DNA from: Clostridia bacterium
Lineage (GTDB): Bacteria; Bacillota; Clostridia; Oscillospirales; Acutalibacteraceae
Reading direction: 5' to 3'
NCBI GenBank assembly: GCA_017435385.1
Contig: JAFSFB010000016.1
Coordinates: 1-64,000 of the forward strand
DNA length: 64,000 nucleotides
Shown: piece after piece, positions 7,193 through 15,601 of the stretch
Layout of the letters: each line of letters starts with the position of its first letter
Numbering within the stretch: position 1 is the stretch's first letter
Notes under the pieces: generated by a model
Seen by the model: the letters and a program-made list of their open reading frames with translations, nothing else
What the model was told of the DNA's origin: nothing
Database searches by the model: none
Made by a program: the position numbers and the translations under genes

Positions 7193-8941
7193 TTAAATGA
7201 TTCCCAAATCAACCGTTTCGCCTGCGGAAAAGCTCAGCTCAAACGAGTCGATTTCTTCGCCGTCAGAGTTCTTCACCGTTGCCGTGCCGCTTGCCGCAGG
7301 AGCAACAAACGAAAAGCTTCCGTCAGGCAGCACGGTATACTCCGTTCCGTCAAATTCAACTGCCGAAGCAGAAACAGCCTCGCTGAGTTTTCCCGTAACG
7401 GTACCGACGGTTTTATCGGTTCTCTTTATCGCCTCTTCAACCGCAAGCTTTGCATTGAGCATGGGATAATCCATGAGCTCAACATTAAAAATATATTCGG
7501 AATAATCGTTGATAACCGCAGTTTTATCGGTTGATGTCACGATTATTTCCTTGACATCTTTGCCCGTGAATTCGGGGTTTACGGACCATACAAGCCCCGC
7601 AACTCCCGTAACGCACGGAGCCGCCATTGAGGTTCCCGATTTATAGGTATAATCTGCGATCGCAGGATATCCGCAGCTGTAAATAAGGGAGCCGGGTGCG
7701 GCAATGTCGATATACGGTCCGACATTGGAATAGCCTGCCTGCATGAACGAACCGTCATAGAGGTTCATGGCGGCGGAAACCGAAATAATCCTGCCGAGGA
7801 TCTCCTCTTTATCGATTTCATATTTGCCCGTATAAACATTCTTCTCGGTTATCGCCGTGAAATGACCGTTGTTGGTCGAGTCGATCGGATCACCGCTTTT
7901 GTTGCCGTTGCCCGCAGACTGAACAACGAGAAAATCATAGCCCTTGTCAAGAAGAGATGCCATCGTCAGCGACATAGCTCTCGGCTTTATAACTCTGTCA
8001 TAAAGGCTCGATCTGTCAAGCCTGACAGATGCAGAAATGCCGAGCGAAAGATTGATTACCTTTGCTCCTGCCTGAACAAGTTCCGTAAAGCCGAAATAAA
8101 TGGCTATTTCCGTGAACCAGAGCTGAAAAAGATCGGGATTCCAGTCAACGCAGATAAGGTCGGCATGATCGCAGATTCCCGAAACACCCGTTGAATTGTT
8201 TCGCTCGGCGGCAATTATGCCCGCAACATGGCAGCCGTGATCCGACGGTCGGTTTTTGCGTGCTCTTTTCTCGTTAGGGAAGGTTATTTTGCCCGCAAGC
8301 TCGGGATGCTCAAGATCAAAACCGCTGTCAAGAATTCCGAGAGAAACAGGCTGAAAACGCTCCTCATAATCCCATGCCTGCCTTGCATCGATCGCTTCGA
8401 GCCACCAGTTTCTTCCGTCAGGGCGAAGCTCGTTCCACTCAACAGGATTTTCCGAAAACATAGTGTCTTTATCAATCATGTAGTCAAACGGATCGTCGGG
8501 AGTCAGCTGCTCCTCGGTCTTGCTCAGATAGAGCGGCATCGCAAGAGCAACGCCGTCAAGCGCTTCAATCCTTTCGCATTCAGAAATGACTTTTTCATGA
8601 GTCATATTTCCTTTTCCGACAACATAAAGCTCCGCCGGCGCACACCATCCGATAACTGCACCGCCGCATTCACGCAGAACTCTGAGCCTTTCAAAAAAGC
8701 TGAGGTTGCCGTCAACAAAAACCGCAAGGGTGTTTCTGATATATCCCGTTTCTTCGTCGATGAAGCCGATATCATCTTTATCGAACTCGCTCAGGAAACC
8801 GTCTTTGACCGCCGATGATGTAAAGGGTATTCCGCAGACAGCCTCAAAAACGCTGTCGACAACCGAATCGGCAAAGCCGAAAACGGTTCCCGTCACCGTC
8901 ATTATCAATGACATTGTGAATGCGATAATTTTGCTGAACAT
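7193..8941 (-). CDS. Secreted subtilisin-like serine protease (S8)
   Basis: A 582-residue exported protease. Residues 1-25 form a signal peptide, about 40-160 a propeptide-like region, and about 175-485 the S8 catalytic domain. The triad is complete: D205 (ILDSGFD), H235 (DHGCHVAG) and S438 (SGTSMAAP), with oxyanion N345 (SAGNGN). Residues ~500-582 resemble a small beta-sandwich of the carboxypeptidase-regulatory-like kind. AGGAG lies 8 nt before the ATG. It is probably co-transcribed with the downstream alpha-glucosidase. Substrate unknown; a serpin lipoprotein is encoded 10 kb away, but no link can be shown. Confidence 0.92.
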   Translation of the reverse strand: MFSKIIAFTMSLIMTVTGTVFGFADSVVDSVFEAVCGIPFTSSAVKDGFLSEFDKDDIGFIDEETGYIRNTLAVFVDGNLSFFERLRVLRECGGAVIGWCAPAELYVVGKGNMTHEKVISECERIEALDGVALAMPLYLSKTEEQLTPDDPFDYMIDKDTMFSENPVEWNELRPDGRNWWLEAIDARQAWDYEERFQPVSLGILDSGFDLEHPELAGKITFPNEKRARKNRPSDHGCHVAGIIAAERNNSTGVSGICDHADLICVDWNPDLFQLWFTEIAIYFGFTELVQAGAKVINLSLGISASVRLDRSSLYDRVIKPRAMSLTMASLLDKGYDFLVVQSAGNGNKSGDPIDSTNNGHFTAITEKNVYTGKYEIDKEEILGRIISVSAAMNLYDGSFMQAGYSNVGPYIDIAAPGSLIYSCGYPAIADYTYKSGTSMAAPCVTGVAGLVWSVNPEFTGKDVKEIIVTSTDKTAVINDYSEYIFNVELMDYPMLNAKLAVEEAIKRTDKTVGTVTGKLSEAVSASAVEFDGTEYTVLPDGSFSFVAPAASGTATVKNSDGEEIDSFELSFSAGETVDLGII

Positions 8942-8978
8942 GGAATCAACTCCTTAGATAACCCAAGTCTTGTTTTAT

Positions 8979-9911
8979 TTATTGCGCTTTCTTCCTTTTG
9001 AAATCAAACCATTCCTGAGGAAGCTGAGTAAGAATAACCGCAGCGAACATGATTATGCAGCCGAGATATCCTCTCGAGTCGAGGCTCTGGTCAAGAATCA
9101 GCCATCCGAAAAGAACGGAGAACACCGACTCAAGGCACAAAAGAACCGAAGCAACCGTCGGATTGGTATATTTCTGACCGAATATCTGAGCCGTGAAAGC
9201 TATTCCGCAGCTGCCGACACCCGCATAAACAAGAGGCAGCCATGCGCTGAGGATCTCATCGATTTTCGGTTCTTCAAAAATGAACATGCATATGACAGAA
9301 AGAATTCCCGCAAAAAAGAACTGAGCGCAGGAAAGAGCGATATTATTGACTCTCTGGCAGAAATAGTCAATAACAAGAATATGCGCCGCAAAAGCAAACG
9401 AGCACAGAATCGTCACAAGCTCGCCCGTGCCGACCGAGAAGTCCCCTTTCTTAACGCTGAGGAAATAAAGACCGACAACGCCAAGGGCAACGCCTGTCCA
9501 GATATTTATCTTCAGCTTTCGCTTGAGGAACAAGCCGAAAAGCGGAACGATAACCATATACAGAGCGGTTATGAAGCCGACCTTGCCGACATAGAGATAG
9601 TTGAAGGCATGCTGCTGAAGATTTCCGCCGATGAAAAGAGGCAGACCGCAGCATATTCCTCCGATAACAACATCCTTTATCGGAAATTTCTTTTTTTCCT
9701 GTGCGGGAAGTCCCGAGTTTTCTTTTTTAAAGCTGAGAGCAACAAGCGGAAGCAAAACAATTCCGCCAAGAACGGTTCTTAAACCGTTGAAAGTGAATGT
9801 GCCGATTGATGCACCCTCGCTCTGCGCAACAAACGAAAGTCCCCAGACAACTGCGGCGAGGATGCAATAAAAAGGACCGAGGATTCTGTCTTTCTTATTA
9901 ATAAGTATCAC
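8979..9911 (-). CDS. EamA/DMT-family inner membrane transporter
   Basis: About 310 residues with ten predicted membrane helices arranged as two EamA repeats (for example AAVVWGLSFVAQSEG near the start). Family members export metabolites or amino acids; the substrate here is unknown. The start is doubtful. The frame is open to an ATG at 9959, but that reading would translate the terminator hairpin of the upstream gene and has no ribosome site. The GTG at 9911 is used here; an ATT at 9902 is the codon best spaced (8 nt) from a GGAG. It precedes the subtilase gene by 37 nt. Confidence 0.85.
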   Translation of the reverse strand: MILINKKDRILGPFYCILAAVVWGLSFVAQSEGASIGTFTFNGLRTVLGGIVLLPLVALSFKKENSGLPAQEKKKFPIKDVVIGGICCGLPLFIGGNLQQHAFNYLYVGKVGFITALYMVIVPLFGLFLKRKLKINIWTGVALGVVGLYFLSVKKGDFSVGTGELVTILCSFAFAAHILVIDYFCQRVNNIALSCAQFFFAGILSVICMFIFEEPKIDEILSAWLPLVYAGVGSCGIAFTAQIFGQKYTNPTVASVLLCLESVFSVLFGWLILDQSLDSRGYLGCIIMFAAVILTQLPQEWFDFKRKKAQ

Positions 9912-9917
9912 TCCAAC

Positions 9918-9948
9918 AAAAACCGCCCACAGAAAAAACTGCGGGCGG
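9918..9948 (-). terminator. Terminator of the ispH-rpsA operon
   Basis: On the minus strand CCGCCCGCAG and CTGTGGGCGG form a 10-bp stem with one mismatch and a six-T loop, followed by TTTTTG. It lies just past the ispH-rpsA stop codon and just before the EamA gene, so read-through would be needed to express that gene from the upstream promoter. Confidence 0.85.
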
Positions 9949-9961
9949 CGAAAAAACATAA

Positions 9962-12007
9962 TTATTCTGCAGCTTCTTCTGCAGCAGCTTCTGCTGCAAC
10001 CTCTGCGGGTGCCTCAACAGCTTCCTCAGCAGCTTCTTCTGCTGCTTCGGGCTCGAGGAGAGCACGGATTGAAAGGCTTACGCGCTTCTTATCGAAGTCA
10101 ATGCCTGTAATCTTGCAGGTAACCTTGTCGCCTGCTTTAAGAACATCCTGAGGCTTGCTGATGTGTCTGTCAGCAATCTGAGAGATGTGGATAAGACCGT
10201 CGATGCCGGGGATAACCTTTGCGAATGCGCCAAAGGTTGTAAGACCGACGATTTCGGTTTCAAGAACTGTTCCTTCGGGATAATTCTTCTTGAGGATCTC
10301 CCAGGGATTGTCCTCGTCTTTTCTGTAGCCGAGAGAGATCTTCTTGTTTTCTGCATCAAGAGCCTTGATGAAAACATCAACTTCCTGACCGATCTCCATG
10401 ATCTCTGAGGGATGCTTGATGCGCTTCCATGACATTTCGGAAATATGTACCATACCGTCGATGCCGCCGATATCAACGAAAGCACCGTAGTTTGTCATTG
10501 ACTTAACAACGCCGTGATATGTCTGACCGACTTCTGCCTGTGCCCAGAAAGCCTCTGCAGCTTCCTTCTTTTCCTCTCTGAGGACTGCACGGATTGAGCC
10601 GACAGCTCTTCTGCGCTGCTTGTTAACTTCGATGATGCGGAACTTAACAGTCTTCTTGAGAAGGCTTTCAAGCTCTTCGTCACGACGCTCTGTTGCAAGA
10701 GATGCAGGAATGAAAACACGGACATTGTTGCTGACAACAAGAACGCCGCCCTTGATTACTTCTGTAACTGTGCCTTCAAGGATTCTGCCGTCTTCTTCTG
10801 CCTCAATGATGTCAACCCATGACTTCTGAGCATCGAAGCGTTTCTTTGAAAGCATAACGGTTCCTTCTGCGTCATTTGTTTTCATGATGATGAGATCAAG
10901 CTCATCGCCGACTTTAAGCTCTGCTGCAGCGTTTGCTGTGGGGTCAGCGCTGTATTCATCCATGGGGATATAGCCGGCATGCTTTCTGCCGATATCAACC
11001 TGGATCTCTGTGGGAGTGATACCCATAACGACGCCTTTGACCTTCTGGTCTGTGCTCATGCTGCTGAGTGATGCCTCAAGAGCTGCTGAAAAGTCCATTT
11101 CTTCGGTTGTCATTGCTTCAGAAGGCACCTCCTCTACCTGCAGATTTGTGGTTTCCTTAACGATTTCGGACATTTCTAAAAGTACCTCCTTAATTATTGC
11201 GGAAGGGGTTGATGCCCCTGCCGTCACACCGATATCGGTGCATTGGGAAAAATCTATGGTCCTGAGCTCGCTGGCTCTTTCCACCAAAAATGTTTTGCAG
11301 TTTTCGCTGCAGACGGTCTTGAGTTTGACCGTGTTTGAACTGTGCTTCCCGCCGATAACGATCATGCAGTCGCTCTTTTTTGAAAGCTCGTATGCTTCCT
11401 CCTGCCTTTTGCGGGTAGCAGAACATATTGTATCAAATATTTTCACATTTGTACAGTATATTTTTATTTTTTCTTTTATTTTTTTCCACTCATTCTGAGA
11501 AAAAGTTGTCTGCGAAACGGCTATAATTCCGTTTTGACAAATTCCGCTGTTGTTTTTAAAAAAACTCTCCGCTTCTTCTGCCGTGCTGAAGATATGATAA
11601 CTGCCCTTGCAGTATCCGCAGATGCCGATAACCTCGGGATGGTCGGGATCACCGCCGATGATGACGGGAATATTTTCAGCCGAATTCTCCTCAACAATAT
11701 TATGGATTTTTTTTACAAACGGACAGGTTGCGTCGCAGATCTCGGCACCTATGGCTTCAAGCTCAGCATAAACGCTTTTTCTGACTCCGTGGGCTCTGAT
11801 GATAACCGTTTCACCCTGCGAAGCTTCTTCGGTGCTGTTGATAACACGCATTCCCTTTGCCTCAAGATCCTCCGTTACAGTCGGATTATGGATAAGCTGA
11901 CCGAGCGTTACCGCCTTGCAGCCCTTTTCGGCAAGCTCGTAAGCCATGCTGACTGCTCTGTCAACTCCGAAGCAGAATCCTGCCGTTTCAGCAAGCTTTA
12001 TTTGCAA
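9962..12007 (-). CDS. ispH: IspH–ribosomal protein S1 fusion
   Basis: A 681-residue fusion. Residues 1-285 are 4-hydroxy-3-methylbut-2-enyl diphosphate reductase, the last step of the MEP isoprenoid pathway. Its Fe-S cysteines C12, C95 and C195 and histidines H40, H73 and H123 are all present. Residues ~320-650 hold four S1 RNA-binding domains, starting near 320, 405, 490 and 575, then an Ala/Glu-rich tail. Such fusions are known in Clostridia. Start is TTG, chosen because MQIKLAETAGFCFG matches the IspH N-terminus and an AAGGA precedes it. It overlaps the end of plsC. The S1 part is likely to serve as the ribosomal protein S1 equivalent. Confidence 0.95.
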   Translation of the reverse strand: MQIKLAETAGFCFGVDRAVSMAYELAEKGCKAVTLGQLIHNPTVTEDLEAKGMRVINSTEEASQGETVIIRAHGVRKSVYAELEAIGAEICDATCPFVKKIHNIVEENSAENIPVIIGGDPDHPEVIGICGYCKGSYHIFSTAEEAESFFKNNSGICQNGIIAVSQTTFSQNEWKKIKEKIKIYCTNVKIFDTICSATRKRQEEAYELSKKSDCMIVIGGKHSSNTVKLKTVCSENCKTFLVERASELRTIDFSQCTDIGVTAGASTPSAIIKEVLLEMSEIVKETTNLQVEEVPSEAMTTEEMDFSAALEASLSSMSTDQKVKGVVMGITPTEIQVDIGRKHAGYIPMDEYSADPTANAAAELKVGDELDLIIMKTNDAEGTVMLSKKRFDAQKSWVDIIEAEEDGRILEGTVTEVIKGGVLVVSNNVRVFIPASLATERRDEELESLLKKTVKFRIIEVNKQRRRAVGSIRAVLREEKKEAAEAFWAQAEVGQTYHGVVKSMTNYGAFVDIGGIDGMVHISEMSWKRIKHPSEIMEIGQEVDVFIKALDAENKKISLGYRKDEDNPWEILKKNYPEGTVLETEIVGLTTFGAFAKVIPGIDGLIHISQIADRHISKPQDVLKAGDKVTCKITGIDFDKKRVSLSIRALLEPEAAEEAAEEAVEAPAEVAAEAAAEEAAE

Positions 12008-12645
12008 TGTCCTTCCTCCCAGAGGTGAACGATCTCATCCATTATGTATTTTGCCGCATCGGTCAGATTCTGTCTTGTGCAGTCATCTCCGCCGATTCCC
12101 AGCTCTTCAAAGGGAATAAGCTTACCGAATCGGACAGTCACCTTTGAATGTCTTTCCATCATGGTTTCGGTATAAATCGAAACGGGAAGAACATCTGCCT
12201 TTGCCGCTCTTGCGATAACGGAAATGCCTCTCTTTGCGCTCTTGGGAGTGCAGTCCTTTGAGCGTGTGCCCTCGGGGAAGATTCCGAGAATATGACCTTC
12301 TCTGACAACTCTTGCGGCATAGTCGAGAGCCTTGGTGTCAACCGCACCTCTCGCAACGGGGAAGCCGTTGACCTTCTTGAAAAGATAGCCGACGAGCTTG
12401 TTGTCAAAGAGCTCTTTTTTACCCATAAAATGAAGCTGTCTGTCCTTGATTCCGATTGCGATGATCGCAGGGTCAAACATGTTGACATGGTTTGAAGCAA
12501 GAATGAAGCCTCCCTCTGCAGGGATATTTTCAAGGCCCTCATATTCGACCTTATATCTTTTATCTTTAAGCAGGAAGCCGAACGATCTCATACGATCATA
12601 AAGCTTACTGTTTGTTATCTCTCTGTCGTAATCAAAGCCTTTCAT
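11998..12645 (-). CDS. plsC: 1-acyl-sn-glycerol-3-phosphate acyltransferase
   Basis: The 215-residue membrane-associated acyltransferase adds the second acyl chain in phosphatidate synthesis. It carries the catalytic HX4D box (NHVNMFDP, near residue 52) and the substrate-binding FPEGTR motif near residue 123. Its ATG overlaps the cmk stop codon by 4 nt and its 3' end overlaps ispH-rpsA, so the genes are translationally coupled. cmk-plsC-ispH-rpsA is a familiar order in Clostridia. Confidence 0.92.
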   Translation of the reverse strand: MKGFDYDREITNSKLYDRMRSFGFLLKDKRYKVEYEGLENIPAEGGFILASNHVNMFDPAIIAIGIKDRQLHFMGKKELFDNKLVGYLFKKVNGFPVARGAVDTKALDYAARVVREGHILGIFPEGTRSKDCTPKSAKRGISVIARAAKADVLPVSIYTETMMERHSKVTVRFGKLIPFEELGIGGDDCTRQNLTDAAKYIMDEIVHLWEEGHCK

Positions 12646-13319
12646 TGAACCTTCTCCTTTATGATATCAATTATTTTCTGAACCTGCTCTTCAAGAGAAA
12701 CTCCCGTCGTGTCAAGAATCACGCTGTCCTCGGCAGGCTTGAGGGGGGCAATTTCACGGTGGGAATCGTTATAATCTCTTTCAATAAGCTCATCGAGAAC
12801 CGACTGAAAGCTGACTGTTGATCCCTTCGCCTGAAGCTCGGCATATCTTCTCTTGGCTCTCTCCTCAGCGGATGCAGTCAGAAAAATTTTCACCTGAGCA
12901 TCGGGAAGAACGACAGTTCCGATATCCCTGCCGTCCATAATGCAATTATTGCGGGAGGCGATATCTCTCTGCAGATCGAAGAGAAACGCTCTGACTTCGG
13001 GAACAGCCGAAACATCTGATGCCGCCATGGATGCGGGAGGCGTTCTGATTTCGACCGAAACATTTTCTCCGTTGAGAAGCACCTTCTGTTCGCCGTTTTC
13101 AAAAACGAGATCGACGGATATTCCTTCAAGGCTTGCCGCAACGGCAGGCTTATCCTTCGTGTCGATATTGTTTCTGAGCGCATTGACACCGACCGCTCTG
13201 TAAAGAGCACCCGTGTCGACATAAATATATCCGAGCTCTTTTGCGGCGGCTCTTGCGGAAGTGCTTTTGCCTGCTCCGCCCGGACCGTCGATAGCTACGT
13301 TGATAACCGTTTTGTTCAT
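12642..13319 (-). CDS. cmk: Cytidylate kinase
   Basis: This 225-residue cytosolic kinase phosphorylates CMP and dCMP. The P-loop GPGGAGKSTSAR lies at residues 12-23, DTGALYRAV at about 36, and the CMP-binding MDGRDIGTVV segment at about 128. AGGAGG precedes the ATG by 7 nt. It lies between the HI0933-type flavoprotein gene (2-nt gap) and plsC (4-nt overlap). Confidence 0.95.
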   Translation of the reverse strand: MNKTVINVAIDGPGGAGKSTSARAAAKELGYIYVDTGALYRAVGVNALRNNIDTKDKPAVAASLEGISVDLVFENGEQKVLLNGENVSVEIRTPPASMAASDVSAVPEVRAFLFDLQRDIASRNNCIMDGRDIGTVVLPDAQVKIFLTASAEERAKRRYAELQAKGSTVSFQSVLDELIERDYNDSHREIAPLKPAEDSVILDTTGVSLEEQVQKIIDIIKEKVQ

Positions 13320-13321
13320 AA

Positions 13322-14566
13322 TTACTCCTCCTGTGCGGCACTCATGCCGGCAAGTCTGCCTGTTGAAAAGGCTATCTGAAGATTGAAGCCGCCCGTATAG
13401 GCATCGGCATCAATGACTTCGCCTGCAAAATAAAGTCCCTTGACAATTTTCGATTCCATCGTTTTCGGATTTATCTGCGAAACATCGACTCCGCCCGAGG
13501 TGATTATCGCCTCGGCAACGGGACGGAAGCCCGTAACGGTCACCGTCAGATTTTTCAGAAGCTCCGCAAGAGAGCGGCGCTGCTCCTTCGTGACCTGATT
13601 GACCTTTGTTGAAAGAGGTATTCCGCTGAGTCTGACGATAACGGGAACGAGCTTTTTCGGGAGCAGGGAATTGAGCGCATTGATGAAATTCCGATTGATA
13701 TTCTCAGAAAAATCACGCAGTATCCTCGCATCAAGCTGTTCAACCGTCAGCGCAGGCTTCAGGTCTATCGATATTTTATATCTGCCGCTCTCCATATCAC
13801 GCATGTGAGCACTTGCGCTGAGGATAACGGGTCCCGAAACGCCGAAATGAGTGAAAAGCATTTCACCGAAATCGGAATAGATCTCTTTGTTATTCTTTTT
13901 AGTATCCGTAACTTTCACGGAAATATTACGCAGCGACAGTCCCATAAGGTTACTGCAGAAGCCCTCATGAATTTCGAGCGGTACAAGCGAAGGACGGATA
14001 TCCGTTATCTTGTGTCCCGCCTGCCTTGCAAGCTCATAGCCGTCACCCGTTGAACCCGTTCCCGGATAGGAAAGACCGCCCGTTGCAACAATGACCTTAT
14101 CGGCAAGGATCTCTTCTCCGTCCTCGGTCACACAGCCTCTGACACAGCCGTCTTCAATCAGAAGCTTCACGGCTCTGCCCTTGACGATCTTCGCTCTTCT
14201 GCGTGCAAAATCAGTCAGAGCATCAACGATTTCGACAGCATTGTCCGAAACGGGAAAAACACGGTTGCCCCTCTCGGTTTTGAGAGCGACACCTCTGTTT
14301 TCAAAAAACTCGATAACATCGGCAGGCATGAATCTCGAGAATGCTCCGTAGAGAAACCTTCCGTTTCTCGGCACATTGGAGATAAGAGCTTCAAGGGAAT
14401 TGCAGTTGTTCGTGACATTGCATCTGCCCTTGCCCGTTATCATGACCTTTCTTGCAGGGCGGTCGTTGCGTTCAAGCACAACCGTCTGCATGCCCGATGC
14501 CGACGCAAAGCCTGCCGCCATAAGGCCTGCCGCTCCGCCGCCGATTACCAGCAAAGAGGTTTTCAT
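13322..14566 (-). CDS. HI0933/YhiN-family FAD-dependent oxidoreductase
   Basis: The 414-residue flavoprotein begins with an FAD-binding dinucleotide fold (GGGAAGLMAAG, residues 8-18; acidic end VVLERN at about 35). It has the family segments GKGRCNVTN (~46-54) and, near the C-terminus, ITSGGVDVSQINPKTMESK and GLYFAGEVIDADAYTGGFN. Relatives are annotated as aminoacetone oxidase-like or BaiN-like; the physiological substrate is unclear. Its ATG overlaps the stop of the rpiR-like gene (ATGA), and cmk follows after 2 nt. Confidence 0.9.
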   Translation of the reverse strand: MKTSLLVIGGGAAGLMAAGFASASGMQTVVLERNDRPARKVMITGKGRCNVTNNCNSLEALISNVPRNGRFLYGAFSRFMPADVIEFFENRGVALKTERGNRVFPVSDNAVEIVDALTDFARRRAKIVKGRAVKLLIEDGCVRGCVTEDGEEILADKVIVATGGLSYPGTGSTGDGYELARQAGHKITDIRPSLVPLEIHEGFCSNLMGLSLRNISVKVTDTKKNNKEIYSDFGEMLFTHFGVSGPVILSASAHMRDMESGRYKISIDLKPALTVEQLDARILRDFSENINRNFINALNSLLPKKLVPVIVRLSGIPLSTKVNQVTKEQRRSLAELLKNLTVTVTGFRPVAEAIITSGGVDVSQINPKTMESKIVKGLYFAGEVIDADAYTGGFNLQIAFSTGRLAGMSAAQEE

Positions 14567-15435
14567 CTCTTATCCTCCCCGTCGGTGCTGTAAACTCTGT
14601 ATTCATCCCAGATCTCCTCGAGGGCTCTGAGGTCGTTATAAACATTATCTTTTTTCTCTTTTGCGCATGCCGCAATCAGAGCATTGATAAGGCTCAGCGG
14701 TGCAACAAGAGAGTCGACAAACGAAACCATGCTGCTCTTTGCAACGAGAAGATGAGTTGCAAACGGAGCGATCGGAGAGGATTCGCCGTCGGTTACGGAA
14801 ATAATCGTTGCTCCTCTGCTTTTTGCAAACGAAAGAGCCTTGATAGTCTGATTGGAATATCTCGGAAAGCTGATGGCAAGGCAGACATCCTCGCTTCCGA
14901 TTCTGAACATCTGCTCAAAAAGCTCACTCGACGAAGAGGTATCTATCAGAACAACATTGTCGTTGAGAAATCTGAAATAGAACGCCGCAAAGCTTGCAAT
15001 CGCCGCAGAGCTTCTTACTCCGAGAATATATATCTTTTTGGCTCTGTTTATCGCTTCAACGCTGCCTTCAAAGGCTTCCCTCGATATGCTCTCCCTCGTC
15101 ACCTTGATAAGCTCGGCATCGGAGGAAAACGTCTTGTCAATAAAATCGCTGCCCTCATATCTGCTTGCGGCAACCTCCATGCGCTGAACGCTCGTCAGAT
15201 GGCTCTTTACCATCTCCTGAAGGTATTTCTGCAGCTCGGGATATCCGTCAAAACCGATGTTTGTCGCAAAACGGACAACCGTTGATTCGCTGACTCCGAC
15301 GGTTTTGCCGAGATTTGCCGCAGTCATGAAGGATGCTTTCTGGTAATGATTGATTATATAATCTGCGATTTTCTTATGACCTTTTGAAAGGCTCGGATAA
15401 ACCGCCTCTATTTTCGTATGAAAGTTTTCCGCCAT
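14563..15435 (-). CDS. MurR/RpiR-family transcriptional regulator
   Basis: About 290 residues with an N-terminal RpiR winged HTH (recognition segment VSESTVVRFA, about residues 48-57) and a C-terminal SIS sugar-phosphate isomerase-like domain (about 115-255; IYILGVRSSAAIASF). The fold suggests a repressor that senses a phosphorylated sugar. I chose the ATG at 15435, which has AGAGG 8 nt upstream, over the GTG 9 nt earlier. It is divergent from the GH95 gene, with an inverted repeat between them, so it may control that gene as well as the cmk operon it heads. Confidence 0.9.
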   Translation of the reverse strand: MAENFHTKIEAVYPSLSKGHKKIADYIINHYQKASFMTAANLGKTVGVSESTVVRFATNIGFDGYPELQKYLQEMVKSHLTSVQRMEVAASRYEGSDFIDKTFSSDAELIKVTRESISREAFEGSVEAINRAKKIYILGVRSSAAIASFAAFYFRFLNDNVVLIDTSSSSELFEQMFRIGSEDVCLAISFPRYSNQTIKALSFAKSRGATIISVTDGESSPIAPFATHLLVAKSSMVSFVDSLVAPLSLINALIAACAKEKKDNVYNDLRALEEIWDEYRVYSTDGEDKR

Positions 15436-15467
15436 AAAAGACACCTCTGAAGACTCATATATGGTCT

Positions 15468-15496
15468 ATTCTACACTAATCAACAACAAAATGCAA
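15468..15496 (-). promoter_or_regulatory. Promoter of the rpiR-cmk-ispH operon
   Basis: On the minus strand TTGCAT (15491-15496), a 17-nt spacer and TAGAAT (15468-15473) lie 33 nt before the rpiR-like start codon. Confidence 0.65.
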
Positions 15497-15509
15497 GTAT
15501 GATTTCCCG

Positions 15510-15528
15510 GAATTGCAAGAAACAATTC
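15510..15528. promoter_or_regulatory. Putative operator between divergent promoters
   Basis: A perfect inverted repeat GAATTG-N7-CAATTC lies 14 bp from the -35 of the rpiR-like gene and 13 bp from the -35 of the GH95 gene. Position and symmetry suit a site for the adjacent SIS-domain regulator; this is inference. Confidence 0.45.
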
Positions 15529-15540
15529 ATATTATTGAGA

Positions 15541-15569
15541 TTGACCTTATAAATCCAATGGTGTATAAT
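15541..15569 (+). promoter_or_regulatory. Sigma-A promoter of the GH95 gene
   Basis: TTGACC (15541-15546), a 17-nt spacer and a perfect TATAAT (15564-15569) lie 32 nt before the start codon. Confidence 0.8.
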
Positions 15570-15601
15570 ACATATAATTCTATTGATTTAAGGAGATTCT
15601 T

